Source: Proteromonas lacertae | Lineage: Eukaryota; Sar; Bigyra; Opalinata; Proteromonadidae | DNA: 64,000 bases | Direction: 5' to 3' | Assembly (NCBI GenBank): GCA_002245135.1 | Contig: NGBS01000007.1 | Coordinates: 175,483-239,482 of the forward strand | Part shown: positions 1 through 13,200 of the stretch, piece after piece | Layout: every line of letters starts with the position of its first letter | How positions within the stretch are numbered: position 1 is the first letter of the stretch | Notes under the pieces: generated by a model | What the model was told of the DNA's origin: nothing | The model's input: the letters and a program-made list of their open reading frames with translations, nothing else | Database searches by the model: none | Program-made: the position numbers and the translations under genes

Positions 1-3000
1 TATGGAACTCCAACAGAAGCTTCTGAAGCAAAACAAGTCAAAATAACAGTAAAGAATTCACCAAATGGGGAAATGAGCGATGAAATTACATTAACAGTTT
101 CATCTGGTAATTGCAAGAAAGTATTCTTCGAAGTAAATTTATACATTGCAAGTGGTGATGAAAGTTTTATAACCTATAAAATGACGAAAGAAGGAAAAGA
201 AATTCCATTATTTGATGAAAAAGTAGGTGAGAATAAGAAATATTTCTGTGAAGATCCAACAACTTATGAATTAACCTTAGGAAGCACAGGAAATCAATTT
301 TGGGAATATAGTGATATGAGATTACAATTATTACACAATGGAGCAGTGTTATTTAGAGGAAGAAATACAGGTGGAACAAGTGAATCAAAAGCCAAAGTTA
401 ATACAAAGAATCTAATTATATATAAAAGTCAAATCAAATATACTGAAGAGATTCAGCAGAGTAATGATTGGAGTGAATTATCGTATGATTCAAGCAATTG
501 GCAAAATGTAGATGTTTTACCACCATTTAATGCTGATAAATTGGTGAGATATTATATCCAATCATTTGAATTTACTGAAGATACAACTGATTTATCAATG
601 TTTTATTTATCATTTACATTCTCAAATGGTGGTATTAGAATGTTTATGAATGGAATAGAATTTTACAATAAATATTTACCAAAAGATGCAACAAGTGAAA
701 CATGGGGTGGTAGTTATGAAAAGAATGAAAGAAAATATTTTGTAACAGCTCCAATAACATTATTACAGAAGAATGGAAATAATATTTTAGGAATAGAATT
801 TCATAAATCTGATAAAAGTTTAACTGGAGCAGATGAATTTAAGATAAATGAATTTCATTTATTATCTGGAATAAATACTTGTCAATTTGATAAATATACA
901 TATTTTGAAGCAGGTACGGCAGCCGAAGAATATAAATCATTTAGTTCTGAGCCATTAATTAATGCATTTAAATACAATTATAAGAGCGGTATAAAAGCAA
1001 CATGGAACAAAGATACTGTTGATATTTCAAAACCTATATGGTTTGAGTTTGTATTTGCTCCAGAAGAATCAAGATGGTTTAATGGTTTACAATATAGAAC
1101 TGGAAGTAATTCGAATAGACTAGTTGAAGGATTTGAAGAAATTGGAATAAAAACATATCTAGATTCAGCTACTCGTGAATATATTCCAGTGTTTCATTAT
1201 CCTGATAATACAACTGAAACATTACAGTCTGGTTATCATTCAAAATACCTTTCAGTAAAAAGTGAGAATAATATGGCATTTAATGGAATAAGAATAAATA
1301 TAACTAAACTTCATCAAGAAGATGGTGGTGATACTGCTGGCGTTTATCCTTATAGTTGTAGATTATCATGTTTTACAGATGGTGAATGGAAATCTATGCC
1401 AAATGGAGAAACTAGCAAAATTAGTTGCGGAAAAGGATCAAATAGTTTTATAACCAGAACATGCGGAGATAATGGAGAATGGGGCGAAGTTAATTATTCT
1501 GCTTGTGGAAGTAAATGCGAAAAAACAGTGTATGGTATAGCAATAGATGTATATAAAGATGTTGATATTGAAGTGAAATGTCCAAATGATCAGAATAAGA
1601 AATGGACAGGAAAATGTGCAGAAGGTAACACATTTACTAATGTAAAAGATGATTGTGTTACTGTTACGTATCCAGAGAATTATATTACTCAAAGTGGTAA
1701 AGATATAAGTATAACTCCAACAATATCTGAAAATCCTCCAACTGTTACATTTACAAAAAAATCTGGTCCTGATTTTGTAACAGTAGATTCATCCACAGGT
1801 GTTGTAAGTGGAACAATTCCATCAGATGATTTAGAAGGTAAAGTATATGAATTGGAAGTATATTTACAACCTTCTGAAATAATATTCAAAATAAAGATCG
1901 AAATAAAAGAAGAATCAAATAATGATGAATTTTATAGATTAATAACTACAAATAGCGAAACAGCTGAAATAACCAAATCATATGTAATTGATATGAGTAA
2001 ATGGAAAGTTCCTGAATCTTTATCATTTAAGATATTAAAAACTAGTGGTGATTATACAGTGAAGATGAAGCATTATATAAAAGAAAATGAGAAAAATGTA
2101 TTGAGTTTATTTGGTTCATTGGAAAATCAAATAATTGAACATTTACATTTGATAATAGAATCTCATGATGGAAATAGCGCAAATCCTTTACTTAAAACCA
2201 CCGAAAATGGAATATTTAATCAAATAAAGAATAGTTATTTGTATGATGTGGAATTGAAATTAAATCCAAATATTGAAATGATTCAAAGTGAAGAAGAAAA
2301 AACCTTCGGTTTATTGAGTAATTCAATGGAGAATGTAATAATGATTCATGTTGGAATCTATTTTGATGGAAAGATATCAATCGATTCAAATGAACATAAA
2401 TCAACTTTTGGCTTAATAAGTGGTATGATAAAGAATATCGAAGGAAAAGAAGTGAGTGGAATATTTGTGAAAGGAAATGAATATAGTTTTACATCTACCA
2501 GAGATTATAATGAGGATCAATTTGTATATAATGGTTTGATGTTTGGTGAAGGAAAAGATGTAATAATATCCTATAGTTATAGTGATATAAATAAATATAA
2601 TGCTAAAATAAAAAGAGGTATAAGTATTAGTCTTACAATATCACATGGTTTGACTGATTCAAGTTTTATAAAATTCTTTAGATGTTTTGTTATTATTCGA
2701 GAAATAGTGAATATTGAAACAGCAGATTGGACATTCTTTGGTCCATTTATTAGTAGAAGTAATACTCCAGTTTATGTAGATGAATGTTGGAGTGATATAA
2801 AATTTGGTAAATTAGATGGAAAAATGGATATAGTAGGATTTAGAGGTAATTTTGAAAGTAGTACTGAAAATGCTAAGTTAGAATTATCAAATAGTTATAG
2901 TAATTGGGAATTTACACAATCAACAATTGGTGAAGTAAATATAAATTGTATAGCCAAATATGGAGTTGGTAGTTCAATAATAAAGAATGTCTATGTTTCA

Positions 3001-6000
3001 ATAACAGTTAGTTCTGATGAAATATTATTTCATAAAATATATAAAATAAGTGAAGGAAGTAACCCAAATTTAATGAACAATGTTTATATTCAAATACCAA
3101 ATAAATATAAAGTAGAAGGAGTTGGATCAGTAGAAATAGTTGATGAAACATCTGATATAAAAGAAAAGCCATATAAATATTTGAATGGATTCTTTACAAA
3201 AGATACAAAACTATATTATTCCACAATGCCAAGATATGATGGAAATAAAATAATTGATGAATATAAGCTATTAGAAAATGTTGATATATCATTTGATGAA
3301 AATTCTTATCCATATTATAACAAAGTGAAATCTGTTTGGTATAGAAATGAGATTAGTTTAAATCCAATATATAAAGATGATGTGAAAGATAGTTATGTGT
3401 TATATTTATTATTGAAAGAAGGAAATGAAGAAAGTGTTGTATCAATAAGTGAAAATGGTTGTATAAGTGGAGTAAGTGTAACCTTGAAGAGTTGGTCAAC
3501 AACACAATCATCTGTATATTCAATGACAGAAACACTAAGTAAAAACTCATGTACAGCTAACTCATATAATAAATTTAATTATGATATAAATGGAATAACA
3601 AGTGGAAGATCTGAAATAATTGAAGTAGAGAATAAAAATGTAAATCCATCATATACAGTTAGTTACAAAGAGTATGTAGAAGAGAAGAGTGAATTTAATA
3701 TGATATTTACATTACCATATCCATATGAAATAGTTGTAAGTGGAAGCACAATAATAACAAAGAAGTCATTTGAAAATGTGAAATATTTACCTCATGAATA
3801 TGAATCGAAATTAATAATGAGTGTTGGTGATGTAGAAAATGATAAAGAAGAAACAGTGAATATTTGTGTAAAATCTCCATTAGCTTATACTGAAGAAAGT
3901 GGAAAATGTTTTGATTTGACTGTAAAGATAGAAAATGAAAAAATAACAACTGCATCTTCAACAACTGAACCTTCAACAACTGAACCTGCAACAACTGAAC
4001 CTGCAACAACTGAACCTTCAACAACTGAACCTGCAACAACTGAACCTGCAACAACTGAACCTTCAACAACTGAACCTGCTACGACTAAACCAAATAATAA
4101 TTTTTATGATATAATTACTCAAAATCAAGTTGAAATACTACTTGATAAATCATATATAGTTGAAATGAAAGATTGGAATATTCCATCATCTGAGAGTATA
4201 AAATTCTCCAAATTAATAGGAAAAGGTGATGAAACAAGAATAGTATTAAAATTTGATAAGAACAGTGGTGAATCAAAGAATCTTCAATTATTTGGTGATT
4301 TAGATGGTAAATTGTTTGAACATCTTCATTTTGTGATTGAAACAACACAGTCAGATAATACATTATCATTACATACGAATGGAATATTTAATCAAATAAA
4401 GAATAGTTATTTGTATGATGTGGAATTGAAATTAAATCCAAATATTGAAATGATTCAAAGTGAAGAAGAAAAAACCTTCGGTTTATTGAGTAATTCAATG
4501 GAGAATGTAATAATGATTCATGTTGGAATCTATTTTGATGGAAAGATATCAATCGATTCAAATGAACATAAATCAACTTTTGGCTTAATAAGTGGTATGA
4601 TAAAGAATATCGAAGGAAAAGAAGTGAGTGGAATATTTGTGAAAGGAAATGAATATAGTTTTACATCTACCAGAGATTATAATGAGGATCAATTTGTATA
4701 TAATGGTTTGATGTTTGGTGAAGGAAAAGATGTAATAATATCCTATAGTTATAGTGATATAAATAAATATAATGCTAAAATAAAAAGAGGTATAAGTATT
4801 AGTCTTACAATATCACATGGTTTGACTGATTCAAGTTTTATAAAATTCTTTAGATGTTTTGTTATTATTCGAGAAATAGTGAATATTGAAACAGCAGATT
4901 GGACATTCTTTGGTCCATTTATTAGTAGAAGTAATACTCCAGTTTATGTAGATGAATGTTGGAGTGATATAAAATTTGGTAAATTAGATGGAAAAATGGA
5001 TATAGTAGGATTTAGAGGTAATTTTGAAAGTAGTACTGAAAATGCTAAGTTAGAATTATCAAATAGTTATAATAACTGGTTATTTAGTGAATCAACTGGT
5101 GATTCGGTTGTTATAAACTGTTTGGCCAAATATACATCAAGTAGTTCATCGATGAATAATGTTTATGTTTCGATAAGTGTAATTTCAAATGATATAACGT
5201 TGGGTAAGATAGTAAAAGTAGGTGGAGGAAGTGATGCTACAATCAAATCAGTTTATATTCAAACACCAAAAGATTTTAATGTTGAAGGACTTGAAACAGT
5301 GGTAGTATTAGATGAAGAATCTGATATAAAAGAAAAACCATATAAATATATGAATGGATTTCATTCCAATGAAGATAAATCTAGATTATCTTATTCTAAA
5401 ATGCCAAAATATGATGGAAGTAAAATAATTGATGAATATAGAATATTGGAGAATGTTGATATTCGATTTGATGATAATAATAATCCATAATATGTTCAAA
5501 TCAAACGATATATTCTATTTAAGTGATATTCCCTTATCAAAATTATACAAACAAAACATTAATGATAAAGGTTATAGTTTATATTTATTATCAAAAGAAA
5601 ACAAAAATGAAATATCAATTGATTATTCATCATCTTGTTTAAATGTTAATAAATCTCTAGTAGATGTAGGTGAATTACACTCAATTGAAGTAAAATTATC
5701 AAATGATTGTTTAACTCAATTCTACAATCATTTTGAATTAAATATAAAATCTAGCAATACAATAATAACAATTCCAATTAATGTAATTAATACAGAAAAA
5801 GATCCAATAATGAAAATAGAACCAGAAGGAATAATTAAAGAAAACTCTCACTTATATTTATTATTTGATGATATAACTTGTGAAATAAATAAACTACAAG
5901 GATATTCAGAAATATTGAGTTTAAAGAAAGTAGAAATCAATCATGAAATAGATTACACTTATAGTAAAGTCGAAATATCAATAAGCAGAATATCAACAGT

Positions 6001-8827
6001 AGAAGCATATTATAATACAACAGAAGAAATATGTATGAGATATTATTTCAATGGCTATGCTGAATCGAAAGATAAATGTATGGAATTTACAATAACAATA
6101 GAACATAAATTCCAACCTACTATTCCTCCACCTCCTTTAATATCAGTTGATTTACCATCTTATCATGTTGAAGTAAATATAGAAATAAACAAAATTATAC
6201 CTGATTCAATCTATACAGTAGAAAATGTGAATAAAGAAGCAAAAGAATTGAATTTCAAACCATCAATAAAGAATCACTTAAAAATCGAAAATGCAATAAC
6301 AAAGAATAAAGAGAATGATGTAAATGCACTTCCATATGCTTCAGAATCAACAACTAAAGAATTTATAAAACCATTTGAAAAAACAAAGAATGATATTATA
6401 TCATTTACTCAATCTCATTCAATAAAAATGGATGATTATCAACCTCTAACAATTGAAAATGGAAAAAGAATCGATTTTGGTAATAACAAATTGAATTTAC
6501 ATTTTTCTTTATTTAATAATAGAAGAAGATTATTGAATGAAGAGAATAACAAATCATATTCAATGAGATTATTTGGTGATTTGAATAATGTAACAATTGA
6601 AAATGTGGAAATTAATATTTATATGAAAGGAAATGGAAATGAGATAGTAATAAGAGAATGTGGAATATTTGGTTCATTAAATAATTCCACATTGAAGAAT
6701 ATAAAACTGAAATTCTTTAATAATATTCGATTTGATTGTAATTCAAATTCAACAGTGAATGGATTAATAAGTGATAAAAGTGAGAATGTGATATTTGAGA
6801 ATGTTGAAATAGACTTCTATAAAGACAATACAAGAACAATGGCAATAGAAAATAAAGATTCAAATATATTTGGAATGATAGTTGGTGAAGGAAGTAATAC
6901 TAGAATAATCAATTGTAATTTATTTGGCGATATAATGACAGTTATAAATAATGGAAATAATACCAAAGATAATAGCAGTATATATGGTGGATTGATAGGA
7001 AAATGCAATGATAAATGTGAAATAAGTAAATCATATATTCAGGTGAATAGTATTCTGTTATATCAAAGTATAATATTTGGTGGTTTAATTGGTTCATTGA
7101 ATGATGAAAGTGAGATGAAAGTATGTGATTCATTTGTTTATATAGAAAGTGGTTTAAGAATTGGAGTAGATAAAGATCAAAAAGAGTTTGTATATGGAAG
7201 TTTTATTGGTGATACAAACAAATATAAAGAAGTGAATATTGACAATAGTTGGGCAATTTTCATAACAATGGGAATAGAAATAAACACAACAACAACCAAT
7301 TTTGGTGGAATGATAGGAAGAATAGGTGAAATAGACAAAGAAAATACAATAATCATAACAAATTCTTCAATGCAAATGCCAATTGGTCATAACACATTCA
7401 TATTTAGAAAGGAAAATGGTGAAATTGAAAAATCACCAAACATTGGTTTTATATTTGGAAGAAATATAACCAAACTTGAATCATATAAATTAGATCATAC
7501 AATGGCTTATGTAGAATCATGTAATCCAAATTCTAATTGTATATCTCCTCAAATGTATTATCAACCAACTGGACAATATCCAACTTCATCAGGAAGAATA
7601 TTAACTCCAACAGATAGTAATTATTGTAGTGGTTCTGGAGCATTAATTATTAATTCAATATTTGGTAGTCTTGAAGCTCAAGGAAATAATTTCTGTAATT
7701 CTTTTGGTAAAACAACTTGTGAAGGATATAATGGAATATGTTATGATGCAACATCATATAGTCCATGTAAATTACCAAAAGAAAAAGTTGATTTGGTATT
7801 AAATAGAGATAGAATGAAATCTCCAACAAGTAGAAAATTATGTCCGAATGATTGTAATTCTAATGGAGTTTGTGTATATGGAGAATGTCGATGTTTTCCA
7901 GGTTTTACTTCATTTGATTGTAGATTAAGAACATGTCCATTTGGAAGCCCAATTTCTAATCCATCAAATGAATATGAGAAAGAAAAAAGAGTGAATTATG
8001 AATGTTCAAATCAAGGAAGATGTAATAGAAAGAGTGGATTATGTGAATGTTTTAATGGATTTGAAGGAAATGCTTGTCAAAGAACAAAATGTCCAAATGA
8101 ATGTTCAAATCATGGAATTTGTATGACAGTAAGTGAAGCTGAATTAAAGAAAGAAAAAGATAATATAAATGATAATGATAAATACAATTATGATATAAAC
8201 TACATAAAGAAATATGAAAAATGGGATAAAGATTCAATTCAAGTTTGTGTTTGTGATAAAGAATATCGAGGGGTTGATTGTTCAATTCGAAAATGTCCTT
8301 ATGGTTATTTGGCTGATAGTGAATGTGATTCATTACCTCAAAGTGAAATTACAATTACATATTCAGGAACAATTTCTAATGATAATGATAAAATCTATGT
8401 GAAATATACAGATCCATTTGATAGAAAATGGTTTACAAAGAGTTTTAGTATTAAATTACAGAAGGAATGGTTAGATGCTTTAGGTTCTTTACCACCAGAT
8501 ACAATATCAATAGAAGATGTTATGGTAGATGATAAATCAAGTAATCCAATCACAATTTACATAACCTTCTCAAAACATCAAACTGGAAGACAATATCCAT
8601 TAGAAATAATCGGAAGTAAAGAAATGAAAGAGATTGATAAATTGAAAGATAGAAAGGATAATGGTATTCTTAACATCGAGAAAGGTGATTTGAAATATGA
8701 AATGGATTATACTCAAAGATCTTCAGAATGTAGTAATAATGGAATTTGTGATACAAAGAGTGGAATATGTAACTGTTTTGATGGATTTAGAGGAATTGCT
8801 TGTTCTGAAGTTGATACAACATTTTAA
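1..8827 (+). CDS. Giant secreted/surface protein, beta-helix modules plus EGF repeats (5' partial, one frame break)
   Basis: The frame is already open at base 1, so the gene starts upstream. Order by position: end of an Ig-like (He_PIG) domain; a module starting with SSGNCKK; a jelly-roll/galactose-binding-like domain (about 430-860); a discoidin-like stretch; a sushi/CCP-like domain (about 1345-1510); an Ig-like domain (about 1680-1905); three related repetitive beta-rich modules (about 1925-3300, 4095-5480, 6400-7500) with GLUG-like GGLIG turns, suggesting right-handed beta-helices; and cysteine-rich EGF repeats (about 7840-8820). A Thr/Pro-rich mucin-like linker separates modules 1 and 2. 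The frame breaks at about 5480: stop TAA at 5488 in frame 1, with homology continuing in frame 2 (NMFKSNDIFYLSDIPL aligns with the equivalent part of module 1). No membrane segment is visible at the C-terminus (ends ACSEVDTTF). It is probably an adhesin or wall/matrix protein; the exact function is unknown. Confidence 0.8.
2206..2899 (+). repeat. 694-bp direct repeat, copy 1
   Basis: This stretch of the giant gene matches 4378-5071 (offset 2172). The encoded protein is identical and every nucleotide stretch I compared side by side is identical. It lies inside beta-helix module 1. Identity ends abruptly at 2900/5072, and the paralogous sequence downstream is clearly diverged. Confidence 0.93.
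3961..4080 (+). repeat. Mucin-like 15-bp tandem repeat (TTEP[S/A])x8
   Basis: Eight in-frame 15-bp units encode TTEPS or TTEPA in the order S A A S A A S A, so there is a 45-bp super-period. Thr-rich linkers like this are typical O-glycosylated spacers. It separates beta-helix modules 1 and 2. Confidence 0.95.
4378..5071 (+). repeat. 694-bp direct repeat, copy 2
   Basis: Second copy of the segment at 2206-2899, in beta-helix module 2 of the same gene. The sequence just before it (4095-4377) is related to 1925-2205 only at protein level, so the identity is patchy rather than module-wide. Confidence 0.93.
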
Positions 8828-8918
8828 TTCTAAAAATATACAAGTATTGATTTTGTTTGTTTATTGGGTTAACTCATTTCCATATATTCTTATAATTTCA
8901 CATTAAGCGATAAATAAA

Positions 8919-8942
8919 GATGAAAAATGTATTAAAAGTGTA
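8919..8942. repeat. 24-bp intergenic element, copy 1
   Basis: Identical to 22557-22580. It lies in the 166-base gap between the end of the giant surface gene and the end of the Ap4A-phosphorylase-like gene. Confidence 0.7.
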
Positions 8943-8993
8943 CTTGTGTTTTGATAAAATAAAACAGAACAATTAATTAAAACGTAGTTATAT

Positions 8994-10068
8994 TTACGGT
9001 TCTAATGGGAATGAAACTGATTCAAGTATTTTCCAAGGAGTAAGATCATCTATCATTTTTATCTTCTCTGGCTGTTTTGTAATTAAACATCCAATAAATC
9101 CAAGGCTATTTATAGGTATATCATTATCATATTTATCTTTCGTTCTGGGAACTACTAACATCCAATTTGGTGTTAAAAGGAAATTATGAGGTGTTTTCAA
9201 ACGCTGAGGTAATTTTTCAGTTGATTTTTCTAATAATAAGTGATATCTTCTATTTAATTCTTCAGCTCCATTCTTAATATCAAAATCTTTCATATCTGTG
9301 TTTTGGCAGAATGAATGATGGAATTTAAATTCAGGTATAGTAAATGGATTTCCTGGTTTTATATCATTTTTATTCAAATAAGAAGTTACAACAGTATCAA
9401 TTGGAATAGGAGGTTTTTGTTGTAAATTCAATGAATCAATTGGTATACATTGTAAATGTTTATGATACTGTGATGCACCTGCTTCTGGACCACAATTATA
9501 AAACATTAAACAGGGAAATGCCTTTAAACAACGCAATAAAGCTTCAAAATCCATTGAATCTAATAATGTTCGTTGAGTATATAATTCATCTGTTACTATT
9601 AATGCCTATTTATACCATATTTATGTATATTTATACATGATCACACATGACTGGGAATTTATTCATCATCATTACATGAGATGGAGTTAATCTTCCAACT
9701 ACAAGATTTTTATCTCTGTTTTCTGGTGAGAATGGATCTATATTCTTTCCATCTTCATTTCTTGGTAATACTTTTACTTTCTTTTGAGTATCTTTATTGA
9801 ATGTTCCTTACTACAAACTAATAACATTTAAATATATTTACCAAAATAATACTCTAACACCATTACTGTTAATAACATGAGGATTTGCTCCAAGAGCCAT
9901 TATATTACCATCTTTTAATGCTATTTTATATGTTTGTCTTAGTTTGAGCAATAATCTTGCTGAACTCATATCTTCTTCTGTACTTTTGTGACTCTTCCAA
10001 TTTTTATAAAATATATAGCCTAATATTGCAGTGCCTGCTCCAACTGCAATGACAATAGATTTTTTCAT
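8994..10068 (-). CDS. ATP adenylyltransferase / Ap4A phosphorylase-like protein with N-terminal membrane anchor
   Basis: The family (yeast Apa1/Apa2) splits diadenosine tetraphosphate with phosphate and belongs to the HIT-like superfamily. Seen here: the HIT-type motif GASQYHKHLQ (about 9450-9485), the preceding MMMNKFPVMCDHALIVTDE segment, and a C-terminal LGFIGCLITK block, all characteristic of this family. Exons read on the minus strand: 10068 to about 9840, about 9806-9637, and 9605-8994; the intron at 9606-9636 is clean. The first junction is not: the frame after LFW needs either a donor at about 9866 (60-nt intron, dropping NGVRVLFW) or a one-base indel. The protein starts MKKSIVIAVGAGTAILGYIF, a clear hydrophobic segment, which suggests anchoring to a membrane (mitochondrion or ER). 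It ends head-on with the upstream giant gene and lies downstream of the repeat-protein gene. Confidence 0.85.
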
Positions 10069-10215
10069 GTAAAGCTACACTATAAAAAGTGAAGCTTTCA
10101 AAAAACTAAAACGACTATATTTTTAGAAACTAAAATGAGATTATTAAAAAACCAAATATAAATATAATAATCACTTTAAAAACTTAAAAATAATAAATAA
10201 AATAAAAAACATATC

Positions 10216-13200
10216 TTATTTCCAAAATTTGGGTGTTACTTTTGCTACATAAATTTCTTTTTTTTCAGTCTTTTTATTCTTCTTTTTAGGTGAAGATATT
10301 GGTGATACTCTGTTATAAATAGAATCCATCTCCAATACAACAGAATTAATCTGAGGTAATCTCAATATTCTTCCATACTTCGACTTTCTTCTTCTTTTTC
10401 TTCTTTCTTTCTTAGGTATTAATGTTTTCTTGCTGATTGTTGGATAAGGAACATGAATACTGCTATATCTCCTCACACCAGGTGCAAAATTCAAATTAAC
10501 TGTATGTATATGAGATTGATGTTCCAATTCTTGCTCTTGTAATAGTTTAGGTAAAGGTTGATTAAATATATCATAAATAGAAGGAAGTTTGAAATATTTT
10601 TTATCTGGTAAAGTTTCTGGAGTATCTGCTGATTTAGGATGTTTATTCAAAGCTTTTGCTTTATCAGGAACTCTTAAAGACCTTCCTCTTAGAAATGAAA
10701 TGCCTTGTAATGGTGGTAATTTAGAAGGATGATAATATTGAGATTGTTGTTGTTGATTTACATCACCAAGTGATAAATCTATTGAAGATATTGGATGAAA
10801 TGATATTCTTCCATGTCCAAGTCTTGGAGATATGAAATTACCTCCATTATTACCCATTAGATCAGACTGTGGAGGATGAGGTTGTTTTTGTAAAGGTGGT
10901 TGAGGATTGAGTTTGGATGTTAATAATACTTTATTGATAAATAATTCCCATTCGTTTACTTTCTCTTTTTCTGATAAGTGTAGTTTTGCTCTTGCTGATC
11001 TTATCCTTACATGATGATTCTTTGTTGGTGAAACATTTTCATCAAGTGGTTTTGATTTAAAAACAATCATACTCTTTGCTCTTCTATATTCATCAAGTGT
11101 AGATGGTGAATTTCTATTATTATTTCCATTTCCATTAATATTTAAACCATTCAAATTGGAATTGGCTCTTGAAAAGGATGATGGAATATAACTCTTTCTT
11201 TTTCCTTTAGGTTTAAATGCGAATAACTGTTGTAATGCTGTTAATATCTCCTCTTCATGCTCATCTATCAATTCACCTTGTGCATTATATTTCCTTATCA
11301 ATTTTCTATTCTCTGATATTTGAATTTCTTCAATTCTATTACCATCTTTATCATATTTAGTGATTTTAACTCTTTCAAAAATATTACCACCATTATTTCC
11401 ATCACTGTTGTTTATTCCATCAACATCAATTTCAATATCATATTCATCTATTATTTTACCATTATCATCATATTTCACAATGTGTTTCTTTAAATCACTA
11501 ATATTATGTTCTTCTGTAACAATACCTAAATCATTATCAGTTCTAAATATCTTAAAAGTACCATCAGGTTCATCTTCAATTTCATATTCATCTTGAATAT
11601 GTCCAGCTGCATTTAACTTTAATATTTTTCTTCTACCATTTTCTAATAACATATCTTGAATTAATGTACCTGTTTCATTGTCTTTGTGCATTCTTGCTTT
11701 CTGAATATTGTATTCTTCAATAAGTGAACCAACTTTATTATATTTCATCATATGGAACAATCTTCCATCCATCATGAACAATTCTATTCTATTACCTCTT
11801 TTATCCACTCTAGTTATTCTCCGAGTCTTATTATCTGGCATTAATTCACTTAAATATTCATCAACTATCTTATTTTGTTTATCAAAGTAGAATATTTTCT
11901 TTATTCTGGGATCTATTGTATATTCTTCTAATCTACATCCATTTTTACTGTATATTATTGTTTTATCTCTTGATTCTATTGCTGATAAAAATTTACCTTT
12001 TGAATTGAATCTGTTTATTGTGAAATTACCTTTTCCATGCATTATAAATTCAAACTTATTCCCTTCAACATCATATCTCAATATTTTCTTTGATTTATCT
12101 TTAGTTTTTTCAACTACATAATCATCCACCATATTCCCATTTTTATCAAATATTAACACTCTTTTATGTGTTTCATCCAATGTATAAGTATGTATTCTAT
12201 GCCCATCATTATCATATTTAATTACACCTTTTTCACCAATAAATTCATCCAATATTTTACCATCTTTATCATATCTAACAATCTTATATCTATCATCAGC
12301 ATAATGTGTAATTTCGGTTTTAATTCCATTAGCATCAGTTCTAATTATTCTATCTTGATGATGTGGTAATGTTTCATATTCATATTGATCTACAATATAT
12401 CCTTCAGGATCATATATAATCACTTTCTTCTTTGATGGATTTATAATATACTCTTCCTTTCTAAAGTTCTTGTTACTCATTTCTACTACTCGATCTTGAG
12501 CAATAAAATCATCAATTAATACATCGTTCTTATCATATCTTTGAATATGTCTACTTCCATCATTTAATACTGTTTCTATTGTTTTATTCCCATCTCTATC
12601 AACTCTGATTATCTTCTTTTCACTTTTATCTGTAGTATCTACTTCATAATCATCGACTAATCTCCCTCGTTTATCATACACTAATACTCTCTTATGATCA
12701 TCATCAATATCAAATTCTTCTTTTTTAGCACCATCTTCATGATAATCTACTTTTTTACTTCTTGCTGAGAATTGATCATAAACATAACCACTTCTATCTG
12801 TTCTACAAACATCTATTTGACCATCTTCATTGATAACTTCTTGATTCATATTTCCATTCAAATCTAATCGAGTTATTTTATCTTTTCCATCTTCTGTTTT
12901 TTCTATTGTATAATCATCTAATTTTGTCCCATTTCTATTATGTAATATGATTTTGGTTTTCCTATCATCTACATTGTACTCTTCTAACTTTGTTCCATCT
13001 TCTTTATACCTTGTTGATTTCTTACCAGCTGTGAATGTATCTATTACTTTACCATTCTCATCATATTGTGTAAATTCTTTCAAACCATTTTCTAAATCTA
13101 ATTCCTTCATTATTGTTCCATCTTTTTGCTTTTTATATAAACAATTCTCTGGATTTTCAGTTGGTATATTTAGAGGAGGAATAACAGGTTTTTTATTCTT

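Noticed and set aside
2216-4576. Identical 62-codon antisense frames at 2216-2404 and 4388-4576
   Set aside because: Shadows of the 694-bp sense repeat; the product has no coding character of its own.
5429-8827. Separate gene starting at the ATG near 5429
   Set aside because: The upstream part of that frame is antiphase to the module sequence; alignment with module 1 shows continuity through about 5480.
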